Origin: an uncultured Clostridia bacterium
GTDB lineage: Bacteria; Bacillota; Clostridia; UBA1381
Assembly: GCA_934462945.1 (NCBI GenBank)
Contig: CAKSJF010000030.1
Location: 1 to 27,067 of the forward strand
Length of the DNA stretch: 27,067 nt
Reading direction: 5' to 3'
This document shows positions 7,034-15,800 of the stretch, one piece after another. Each line of letters starts with the position of its first letter. The stretch's first letter is position 1. The position numbers and the translations under genes were made by a program. A model generated the notes under the pieces. It had not been told where the DNA came from and did not search any database. It saw nothing but the letters and a program-made list of their open reading frames with translations.

Positions 7034-9270
7034 TATTTTCTGCGATCCTTCCAATTTGTTTTTACCACCTGGCGCGCACGCGCAATTGCCAGGCTCTCCT
7101 CCGGAACGGTATCGGTAATGGTAGAGCCTGCTGCGGTATAGCCGCCGTTTTCCACCGTCACCGGGGCAACTAAGTTTGTGTTGCAGCCGATAAAACAATC
7201 GTCGCCGATTTTTGTGCGGTATTTTTTCTTTCCGTCATAATTGACTGTCACCGTTCCGCATCCAAAATTCACTCTCTCGCCGACGTCAGAATCCCCGACA
7301 TAGGTTAAATGTGAAATCTTTGTGCCGTCTCCGATGGTGGAATTTTTCAGTTCCACAAAATCGCCCACCTTGACCGACTTTCCGACATGCGTGTTCGGAC
7401 GGATATAGGCAAACGGTCCGACATGGGTATTCTCATCCACAAAGGAATTTAAAATCACCGATGAAAGAATTTCTGCGCCGTCCTTAATTTCACTCTGTTC
7501 AATCTGCGTATTGGAACCGATCACGCAGTTTTTGCCGATTTTGGTACCGTTTTTTAGAATGACGTTCGGATAAATCACAGTGTCCTGTCCGATCTCAACA
7601 TCAGATGCAAGCCAGACTGTTTCCGGCGCAATCATGGTCACACCGTTTTTCATATGCATCAGCCGCAGCCGCTCCTCCAGGCAAGCCTCTGCCTCGGCAA
7701 GCTGTACGCGGTCGTTAATGCCGCGAATCTCGTCCTTATCCTCTACAATATATGCGCCGATCTTCATTCCCTTGCCTAAAAGAATCCCCAGGGTATCGGT
7801 CAGATAATATTCTCCCTGTGCATTGTTGGGGGTAATCTCCTTTAATGCCTCTAAAAGTGCATCCCGCTCAAAAACGTACATACCCGAATTGATTTCCCGA
7901 ACCTTTCGCTCTTCCTCGGTTGCGTCCTTATGCTCCACAATACCGCGGACATTGCCGGCACCGTCTCTTAAAATTCTTCCGTAGCCGTCTGCACATTCTA
8001 ACACTGCTGTTAATACAGTTGCCTGATTTTCTGACGCCTTATGGGCAGAGATTGCCGCGGAAAGTGTTTCCGGGCGCAAAAGCGGTGCGTCTCCCGAAAG
8101 GATGACAATGGTATCTCCAGCCTTTTCAATCTGCGGAACAGCCTGCATCACAGCATGTCCTGTTCCCTTTTGCTCTTTCTGCAAAGCATATGCCGACGCA
8201 TCTCCAATCACCTCGCGTACCATTTCCGCCTTGTGTCCGATAATCGAAATCACCTGCTCTGCTCCGGCAGCCTTGCAAATATCAATGACATTTTGCAAAA
8301 GCGCTTTTCCGCCCACCTCATGCAGAACCTTTGGTTTTTCAGACTTCATTCTTGTGCCCATTCCGGCTGCCATGATAACCCCTGTGAACTTTGTTTCCAT
8401 TTCCCTCAAATCCTTTCTTGCTTGCTCTTTATCCTTTTGTATCTGCTTCTGAAGCGCGTCCATTCCGGAGAATTTCCTTTCTCCGCGCTGCTTCTGATAA
8501 AAGATCACCCTGATCTGCTCTCCGTATAAATCACCTTCAAAATCTAATAGGTGACTTTCCACCGTTCGTCCATTCTCTCCGAACGTCGGATTCTTTCCAA
8601 TATTGATCACGCTTTTATAACGCTTGTTTTTCCATTCCGTCCAACCGCTGTAAACACCGTCGGACGGGAGCAGGCGCGTATCCTCCGGAATCAGATTCGC
8701 CGTCTGAAATCCCATTTTCCGTCCGTTCTGCTTGCCTTTTTGCACCGTTCCGGAAAGAAAAAAACGTCTGCCGGAAACCGAAAAAACTTTTTTTAAATCG
8801 TCCTCTAAAATCGCAGACCGGATTTCCGTGCTGGAAATCGGGATTCCGTTTCTGCATACCGGAGAGGTGACCGAAAGCAAAAGCTTTGTATACTCCAGAT
8901 CGGAAACACTGCCGCAGGCATTTCTGGAAAATCGGTAATCATATCCCACTGAAACACCGCGCACTTTTAGCGTGTCAGTCAAAAACGAAATAAATTCCTC
9001 TTTGGAAAGATTTTTAAATTCCGGTGTGAAATCCACCAGATAAACAAAATCCAGACCGCATTCTGCAATCATCTCTATTTTTTCCGAAAGCGAGGAAATC
9101 ATTGGTTTCATCATGGTCCGAAAGAGCAAAACACCGCTCGGAACACCCATTTTCCGCGCCATTTGCACACACGATAGCAGTACTAATCTATGCGCGGTAT
9201 GCACGCCGTCAAAATTTCCTAATGCCATGCAGGAGGGAGACAGCTCCTCCGGGTGCGTAAATATATTCAT
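7033..9270 (-). CDS. In-frame RibF-GlmU fusion: riboflavin kinase/FAD synthetase plus bifunctional UDP-GlcNAc synthesis protein
   Basis: One frame of 745 codons encodes two proteins that are normally separate. Residues 1-290 are RibF: an N-terminal nucleotidyltransferase region (GNFDGVHTAH, ISSTEIR) then a riboflavin kinase domain (GRKMGFQTANL, INIGKNPTF, ESHLLDFEGDLYG). RibF ends in its usual helix, and two codons later GlmU begins (METKFTGVIMAAGMGTRM), with uridylyltransferase (LSGDAPLL) and left-handed beta-helix acetyltransferase regions (GCGTVTVNYDGKKKYRTKIG). GlmU is full length at 455 residues and makes the cell-wall precursor UDP-GlcNAc; RibF makes FMN and FAD. The start ATG at 9270 has AGGAGG seven bases upstream. 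An internal ribosome site at 8411-8416 may also yield free GlmU. The RibF adenylyltransferase motifs are degenerate (HTAH for HxGH). A sequencing error removing a ribF stop cannot be excluded. Confidence 0.92.
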   Translation of the reverse strand: MNIFTHPEELSPSCMALGNFDGVHTAHRLVLLSCVQMARKMGVPSGVLLFRTMMKPMISSLSEKIEMIAECGLDFVYLVDFTPEFKNLSKEEFISFLTDTLKVRGVSVGYDYRFSRNACGSVSDLEYTKLLLSVTSPVCRNGIPISSTEIRSAILEDDLKKVFSVSGRRFFLSGTVQKGKQNGRKMGFQTANLIPEDTRLLPSDGVYSGWTEWKNKRYKSVINIGKNPTFGENGRTVESHLLDFEGDLYGEQIRVIFYQKQRGERKFSGMDALQKQIQKDKEQARKDLREMETKFTGVIMAAGMGTRMKSEKPKVLHEVGGKALLQNVIDICKAAGAEQVISIIGHKAEMVREVIGDASAYALQKEQKGTGHAVMQAVPQIEKAGDTIVILSGDAPLLRPETLSAAISAHKASENQATVLTAVLECADGYGRILRDGAGNVRGIVEHKDATEEERKVREINSGMYVFERDALLEALKEITPNNAQGEYYLTDTLGILLGKGMKIGAYIVEDKDEIRGINDRVQLAEAEACLEERLRLMHMKNGVTMIAPETVWLASDVEIGQDTVIYPNVILKNGTKIGKNCVIGSNTQIEQSEIKDGAEILSSVILNSFVDENTHVGPFAYIRPNTHVGKSVKVGDFVELKNSTIGDGTKISHLTYVGDSDVGERVNFGCGTVTVNYDGKKKYRTKIGDDCFIGCNTNLVAPVTVENGGYTAAGSTITDTVPEESLAIARARQVVKTNWKDRRK
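8398..8416 (-). promoter_or_regulatory. Possible internal ribosome binding site and ATG for separate GlmU
   Basis: Inside the fused frame, AAAGGA (8411-8416, minus strand) lies ten bases before the ATG at 8400, which codes the Met that starts the canonical GlmU sequence METKF. The site is good enough to permit independent translation of GlmU alongside the fusion protein. Confidence 0.5.
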
Positions 9271-9281
9271 GCCGCATCCTC

Positions 9282-10157
9282 CTAAATCCAAAATGCTTTT
9301 TCTAACACCAATCTTCCCTCACAGCAGACGGAAACAGACAGAAAATGATCTTCTTCATCATAAACCCGGTATTTCTGCCCTTCCGAAAGTCCGTTTTTCC
9401 GCACTCTCGCACCGTTTTTAACCCGTTCTGAAAGTTCTTTCGGAAGAATTACTTTCGGAAAATCAAATAGTTCATCCACCGGGGTTAAAAGCCTTGACAG
9501 CGTTCCCTCCCCGGCTGCCTTTACAAGTTCCTCCCGGGTATAGCTTTCGGACAGGATAAACTGTCCGCTTTTGGTGCGGACAAGACGGTTCATATATGCA
9601 CCGCAGCCCAATGTTTTTCCTAAATCGTCACACAGCGTGCGGATATAAGTTCCCTTACTGCAAAATACCTCAATTTCTGCTGTCTGCTGCTCCTTGTCAA
9701 AATGCAGCAGCTGAATATCAAAAATTTTAACCCTGCGCGGTTCACGTTCAATCGTAATGCCTGCACGCGCTAAATCACAGAGTTTTTTTCCATCCTTTTT
9801 TATGGCAGAATACATAGGCGGAATCTGATCGATTTCGCCTATGTATTTTTGGATTGCCGCATTCATTTCCTGCTCTGTTACACAAGCCGGCTGATCGGTT
9901 AATACCTCGCCGTCTGCGTCCAGCGTATCGGTTGTCATACCAAGCACTAACTCTGCGCGATATGCCTTATCTGCCGCCGTTAAAAGCTCGGCTGCTTTGG
10001 TTGCCTTGCCGATACAAACCGGCAGAACGCCGGTTGCCGCCGGGTCGAGTGTACCGGTATGCCCCACCTTTCTGATTCCGGAAATTCTCCGGATAAAGGA
10101 GACCATATCGTGCGAGGTACACCCCAGCGGCTTATTGATCACAATCACTCCATCCAT
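9282..10157 (-). CDS. truB: tRNA pseudouridine-55 synthase
   Basis: TruB converts U55 to pseudouridine in the T-loop of tRNAs. The N terminus MDGVIVINKPLGCTSHDMV and GHTGTLDPAATGVLPV (with the catalytic Asp) are diagnostic. YRAELVLGMTTDT, DQIPPMYSAIKKDG and the SKGTYIRTL block follow; a C-terminal PUA-like region completes about 291 residues. The ATG at 10157 is preferred from homology, although a TTG two codons upstream (10163) is closer to AGGTGA. The gene follows alaS with almost no gap, and its TAG stop overlaps the region of the ribF ribosome site. truB-ribF is a very common bacterial pair, which supports the identity of the next gene. Confidence 0.96.
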   Translation of the reverse strand: MDGVIVINKPLGCTSHDMVSFIRRISGIRKVGHTGTLDPAATGVLPVCIGKATKAAELLTAADKAYRAELVLGMTTDTLDADGEVLTDQPACVTEQEMNAAIQKYIGEIDQIPPMYSAIKKDGKKLCDLARAGITIEREPRRVKIFDIQLLHFDKEQQTAEIEVFCSKGTYIRTLCDDLGKTLGCGAYMNRLVRTKSGQFILSESYTREELVKAAGEGTLSRLLTPVDELFDFPKVILPKELSERVKNGARVRKNGLSEGQKYRVYDEEDHFLSVSVCCEGRLVLEKAFWI

Positions 10158-10163
10158 ATTCAA

Positions 10164-12797
10164 TTATTTCACCTGTCCGGCAACAATATTCACAACCTCG
10201 GAAAGTGCATCCGAAATCTTGGACGCGTCCTTTCCGCCGCCCTGTGCCATATCCGGCTTACCGCCGCCTGAGCCGCCGCATGCCTTTGTCACCTCGCGGA
10301 TAATATTTCCGGCATGAACACCCTTTTTCACAGCGTCCGTTGTTGCCATTGCAAGGAATGTGATTTTATTATCGTTGTTAGATGCCAGCACCAACACACC
10401 GCAGGAAAGCTTTTCACGCAGGGTGTCGCCCATATTTCTCAAATCCGGAACAGACATGCCGTCTACCTGGGTACAGATAACCGAAACGCCCGAAACCTCC
10501 TTGGCATCGGACAGGAGATCGTCCGCTTTTCCGCTTGCAAGCTTAGATTTTAAGGATTCTAATGCCTTTTTCGTTTCCTTTAATTCTGAAACAACCGCAA
10601 CCGCCTTTTGGTCAATATCGGAAAGACCCGATTTTAAGGTTTCTGCCGTTTTTTCAATCAATGCGTCCTTCTTTTCCAAAAGACGAAGTACCCCGGCGCC
10701 TGTCACAGCCTCAATTCTTCTTGTACCTGCCGCAACACCGGATTCGGATAAAATCTTGAAAAGTCCTGCCTCTGCCGTATTGGTCAGATGGCAGCCGCCG
10801 CAAAATTCAACCGAATAGTCGCCCATGGAAACCACGCGGACAACCGCGCCGTATTTTTCACCAAACTGCGCCTCAGCGCCTAATTTCTTTGCCTCCTCAA
10901 TCGGCAGTTCCTGTACCGTGATCGGGAGTGCCGCCAGGATTGCGCGGTTGACACGCGCCTCGGCATCCTTTAACTGTTCCTTTGTCATTGCCTCAAAATG
11001 CGAGAAGTCAAACCGCAGATGCTCTGCATTCACCAAAGAACCTGCCTGGGCAACATGCGTTCCCAGTACCTCTTTTAATGCTTTATGCAAAAGATGGGTT
11101 GCAGAATGGTTTCTGGAAATTGCCATCCGATAGTCATGATCAATTGTAAGCGTTACAGAGTCGCTGGTACGCAGTTCGCCCTCTGTCACCTTGACAACAT
11201 GTGCAATCAAGCCGTTTGCAAGATGCTGTGTATCTACGACCTCTGCTTTTCCAAGGTCGGAGGAGATTGTTCCGCGGTCGCCGACCTGACCGCCCATTTC
11301 ACCATAGAAGACCGTCTGATCGGTAATCAACATGCCCTCTTCATCCTCTCCGATGAGATCGCACACTTCGCCGTTTTTGCCGATTGCAGTAATTTTTGCA
11401 TCGCAGGAGAATTGCCGGTAACCGATAAATTCTGTCTTAAGATCCGCAGAAAAGCTGATACCGTCTGTACCGTCCCAGCTGGAACCGTCCTCCCGGTTGG
11501 TACGCGAGGTTTGCTTCTGGATTTCCATTTCCTTGTGGAATCCGTCCTCGTCCGGCGTCATGCCCTGCTCCGCTAAAATCTCGATCGTCAGATCAATCGG
11601 GAATCCGTAGGTATCATAAAGCTTAAACGTCTTTTTGCCGTCTAAAACAGTTTCTCCCTTTTCTTTCAGCTCTGCAATATAGTCATTCAGAATGGAAAGC
11701 CCGTTGTCAATCGTTGCGTCAAAACGTTCTTCCTCAATCTTGATAATTTTCTTGATATATTCTCTCTTTTCCTCTAATTCCGGATAAGCCGCCTCCGATT
11801 CGTTAATGACGGTATCTGCAATTTTATAAAGGAACGTATCGTTAATGCCCAAAAGCTTTCCGTGCCGTGCCGCACGTCTTAACAGACGGCGCAAAACATA
11901 GCCGCGTCCCTCATTCGACGGAATCACACCGTCTGAAATCATCATTACCGTAGAACGGATATGGTCGGTAATGACACGCAGAGAAACGTCTGTTTTTTCG
12001 TCCTCCTTATAGTGTACGCCTGCAACCTTGCTGATCTCTTTCATCACGTTCTGCACGGTGTCGACCTCAAACAGGTTGTCTACTCCCTGCATCACAACCG
12101 CTAAACGCTCCAATCCCATACCGGTATCGATATTCGGATGTGCAAGACGGTTATAGTTTCCGTTTTCATCCTTATCAAACTGGGTAAATACTAAATTCCA
12201 GACCTCCATATACCGGTCGCAGTCACAGCCCAGTTTGCACCCCGGCTTGCCGCAGCCGTATTCCTCGCCGCGGTCAACATGGATTTCCGAGCAAGGACCG
12301 CAAGGACCTGTGCCATGCTCCCAGAAATTATCCTCTTTTCCCATCTTTACAACACGCTCTGCCGGAACACCGATTTCGTTGATCCAGATATCGCGTGCCT
12401 CGTCGTCCTCTTCATAGACGGTGATCCAAAGCTTATCCTTCGGAAATTCCAGCACCTTTGTGAGAAATTCCCATGCCCAGGCAATTGCCTCATGCTTAAA
12501 ATAATCTCCGAATGAGAAATTTCCGAGCATTTCAAAGAATGTGCCATGACGTGCCGTTTTTCCCACGCGCTCAATATCCGGCGTCCGGATACACTTCTGG
12601 CAGGTGGTAACGCGCTTGCGCGGCGGCACTTCTGCACCGGTAAACCATTTTTTCATCGGCGCCATGCCGGAATTAATCAAAAGCAGGCTCGCGTCATTTT
12701 TCGGGATCAGCGGAAAACTTCCCAAACGCAGACATCCCTTGCTCTCAAAGAAGCTTAAAAACCGCTCCCGTATTTCATTTACTCCCAGTTTTTCCAT
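10164..12797 (-). CDS. alaS: Alanyl-tRNA synthetase
   Basis: AlaRS charges tRNA-Ala with alanine. The 877 residues carry the class II catalytic domain (MEKLGVNEIRERFLSFFESK, PLIPKNDASLLLINSGMAPM, GTGPCGPCSEIH), the helical tRNA domain (GRGYVLRRLLRRAARHG), the editing domain with HSATHLLH and CGGCHLTNT zinc motifs, and the C-terminal C-Ala domain ending in the Gly-rich GGSGGGKPDMAQGG. The ATG at 12797 has AAAGGA ten bases upstream; an in-frame TTG at 12818 is less likely. It heads the long minus-strand operon. The leader is only about 40 bases, so there is no room for a T-box riboswitch. The usual Firmicutes neighbour ruvX lies instead at 25140. Confidence 0.97.
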   Translation of the reverse strand: MEKLGVNEIRERFLSFFESKGCLRLGSFPLIPKNDASLLLINSGMAPMKKWFTGAEVPPRKRVTTCQKCIRTPDIERVGKTARHGTFFEMLGNFSFGDYFKHEAIAWAWEFLTKVLEFPKDKLWITVYEEDDEARDIWINEIGVPAERVVKMGKEDNFWEHGTGPCGPCSEIHVDRGEEYGCGKPGCKLGCDCDRYMEVWNLVFTQFDKDENGNYNRLAHPNIDTGMGLERLAVVMQGVDNLFEVDTVQNVMKEISKVAGVHYKEDEKTDVSLRVITDHIRSTVMMISDGVIPSNEGRGYVLRRLLRRAARHGKLLGINDTFLYKIADTVINESEAAYPELEEKREYIKKIIKIEEERFDATIDNGLSILNDYIAELKEKGETVLDGKKTFKLYDTYGFPIDLTIEILAEQGMTPDEDGFHKEMEIQKQTSRTNREDGSSWDGTDGISFSADLKTEFIGYRQFSCDAKITAIGKNGEVCDLIGEDEEGMLITDQTVFYGEMGGQVGDRGTISSDLGKAEVVDTQHLANGLIAHVVKVTEGELRTSDSVTLTIDHDYRMAISRNHSATHLLHKALKEVLGTHVAQAGSLVNAEHLRFDFSHFEAMTKEQLKDAEARVNRAILAALPITVQELPIEEAKKLGAEAQFGEKYGAVVRVVSMGDYSVEFCGGCHLTNTAEAGLFKILSESGVAAGTRRIEAVTGAGVLRLLEKKDALIEKTAETLKSGLSDIDQKAVAVVSELKETKKALESLKSKLASGKADDLLSDAKEVSGVSVICTQVDGMSVPDLRNMGDTLREKLSCGVLVLASNNDNKITFLAMATTDAVKKGVHAGNIIREVTKACGGSGGGKPDMAQGGGKDASKISDALSEVVNIVAGQVK

Positions 12798-12845
12798 CGT
12801 ATGATATTCCTTTCCCAAGTTAAAATAACGAATCTTATCTTATAT

Positions 12846-12874
12846 ATTATATAAGAAATTCTTACGCTTGTCAA
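12846..12874 (-). promoter_or_regulatory. Strong SigA-type promoter of alaS operon
   Basis: A perfect TTGACA (12869-12874) and a perfect TATAAT (12846-12851) on the minus strand are 17 bases apart. Transcription should start near 12839. No attenuator or T-box structure is visible in the short leader. Confidence 0.93.
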
Positions 12875-12892
12875 CCAAATTTCCAAAAAAGA

Positions 12893-15800
12893 CTATTTCA
12901 GCGCCGGTTTTTTGGCTTTTTTTGCTCCGTAAAGGCGTTCCTTTGCCACCGCCATCATCAACTTGATTCGGTTCAGCTGGTTCACCTCGCTTGCGCCGGG
13001 GTCATAGTCCACCGCCACAATATTCGCCTCGGGGAACTGACGGCGGATTTCTTTCATCATGCCCTTTCCGGTCACATGGTTCGGCAGACACGCAAATGGC
13101 TGCACACAGACAATATTCGGAACATGACTTTCAATCAGTTCCACCATCTCACCGGTTAAAAACCAACCCTCGCCGGTACAGTGACCCAGGGACAACACTT
13201 TTTCCGCCCCTTTTGCAATCTCTGCAATCGGCTTTGGTGCGCGGAGCGTATAGCGCGGATGTTTCTTAAGGCGCGTGGCTGCCTCGTTCCGGTATTTTTC
13301 CAAAAGTGCAATTCCTAAGTTTCCGAGCGCTGCCGATTTTTTGGAGAATCCCAATTTCTCATGCTTGAAATTCTGATTATAGAAGCAATAGAGGAAGAAA
13401 TCCAAAAGTCCCGGAAGAACTGCCTCTCCGCCCTCTGCCTCAATCTGTTCAATCAGATGATTATTCGCATCCGGGTGGAATTTTACTAAAATCTCGCCCA
13501 CAATTCCAACCTGCGGTTTTGGACGTTTTTTGTTGACCGCCACCATATCAAATTCCCGGACAATCAGCTGAATTGCCGCATGGTTCGACAGCATTCTGCC
13601 ACTTCTGACCGACTCCTTCAGCCGATCCAGTATCTGACGGTAAACCGCGTTCGCCTCGCCCTTTTGTACCTCATAGGGGCGCGTTGCCAATAAGCAGATC
13701 ATCAGAAGATCGCCCCAGACGCACGCTTTTACAAGTCTGTGTAAAAGTTTCGGAGTCAGTTTAAAGCCGCTGTTTTCCTCCAATCCGGAAAGATTCAGAC
13801 TGATGATCGGAATATTTTCATACCCGGCATCCTTTAAGGCACGGCGCAGGAACGCGATATAATTGGTCGCCCGGCATCCGCCGCCGGTCTGCGTAATCAT
13901 CACCGACGTATGATCCGGATCACACCGTCCGGATTCAAAGGCATTTACCAGCTGTCCGGTCACAATAATAGACGGATAGCATGCGTCATTATTCACACCG
14001 CGCAATCCTGCCTCAATGTCCTCCTTGGTAACCGCTCCAAGATTGAGCGCCCGGTAACCGCAGAGTTTCAGCACCTCCTCAAACAGTTCAAAATGCGTCG
14101 GATTCATCTGCGGAAAAATCACAGTATGTTCCTTTCGCTCCTTTTTGGTAAAGGGGGTTCTGTGAATCACATAGTCCTCCTGCACCTTTGGAACAAAGTG
14201 GTTTTCTTCCCGTTCACGAATCGCCGCCTTTAAGGAACGCACGCGAATCCGCGCCGTTCCGAGGCTTGAAATTTCGTCAATTTTCAGTGCGGTATAAATC
14301 CGCTGACAGGATTGCAGAATTTCCTGCACCTGCTCGGTCGTCACAGCGTCTAAACCGCATCCAAAGGAATTTAGCTGAATCAGATCTAAGCGCGGATTTT
14401 TCGTCACTTCTGCCGCCGCCTTATAGAGCCTTGTGTGGTATGCCCACTGATCCACTACACGGATACTTCTTCTTAAATCTCCCAAATGCGCAATACTGTC
14501 CTCGGTCAGAACGGCAAAACCAAAGGAGGTGATCATTTCCGGAATCCCATGGTTAATTTCCGAATCTACATGATAGGGTCTGCCGGCTAACACGATGCCG
14601 TGGCGGTCGTGTTCTTCCAGCCATAAAAGCGCACGTTCGCCCTCTTTCCGGATATCGTCCTTGTAGCGCGCCAATTCAGAAAATGCCGCGTCTGCCGCCT
14701 TTTTGATTTCTTTTGGGTCAATTCCGTATTCTGCAAGGGTCTTTTGCATCTGCTCTATAAAGGATTTCCGGTCTGCCAGGTTCACAAACGGATGTAAAAA
14801 GCTGATCCGCTCCTCCCGGAGGGTATCCATATTATTTGCAATTACTTCCGGATAGGACGTAACGATCGGGCAGTTATAATGGTTATCCGCCTCCGGGTAT
14901 TCAATCCGCTCATACGGAATACAGGGGTAGAAAATTGTGGTAATCCCCATATCTAAAAGCGACTGAATATGTCCGTGCACCAGCTTTGCAGGATAGCATG
15001 CCGATTCGGACGGAATCGATTCCATACCGCGTTCGTATACATCGTGCGAGCTGTCCGGAGAAAGAACCACCCGGAAACCAAGCGTGTGGAAAAAGGTAAA
15101 CCACAGCGGATAATTTTCATATAAATTCAGAACGCGCGGAATCCCGATTGTGCCATAGCGCGCCGCCTCCTGCTCCAGGGGCGTATAATCAAAGGTACGC
15201 TGATATTTATACTGATAAAGATTTGGAATCTCCTCTTTTGTTTTCGCAATTCCAGCGCCGCGTTCACAGCGGTTACCCGAAATAAACCGGCTGCCGTCCG
15301 GGAATTTTGTGATGGTCAGCTGACAATGATTCGGACAGATTCCGCAGTGGGTTAATGTATTTTCATAGGAAAACCGGTCTAATTCTTCCCGTTTTAAAAG
15401 ATTTGCTCTCTCTTTTTTCGCACGGTCACGTGCAATCAATGCTGCACCGAACGCGCCCATAATTCCGGCAATATCCGGTCGGATTACTTCCTTTTCCGCA
15501 GTTAATTCAAAGGCACGCAGGATTGCATTATTGTAAAATGTGCCGCCCTGCACCACAATTTTCTCTCCCATTTTGGAGGTGTCGCGCAGTTTGATTACCT
15601 TATAGAGCGCATTCCGGACAACGGAATAGGAAAGTCCGGCGCTGATGTCGCCGACTGACGCGCCCTCCTTTTGTGCCTGTTTCACACGTGAATTCATAAA
15701 AACGGTACAGCGTGTACCTAAATCAATCGGACTTTCTGCCTCCTCTGCCTCCCGGGCAAATTCCTGCACACTGCATCCTAACGACTCTGCAAAGGTCTGA

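Noticed and set aside
7034..7198. Longer Pth reading frame starting inside glmU
   Set aside because: The extra residues are an out-of-frame reading of GlmU; Pth proteins start at the MYLIAGLGNPG segment.
8041..8529. Long plus-strand open frame opposite ribF-glmU (162 codons)
   Set aside because: It is antisense to a well-conserved gene, has no ribosome site or recognisable domain, and is typical of shadow frames.
11085..11576. Plus-strand open frame of 163 codons opposite alaS
   Set aside because: Antisense to the AlaRS editing and catalytic regions, with Cys- and His-rich composition typical of reverse frames.
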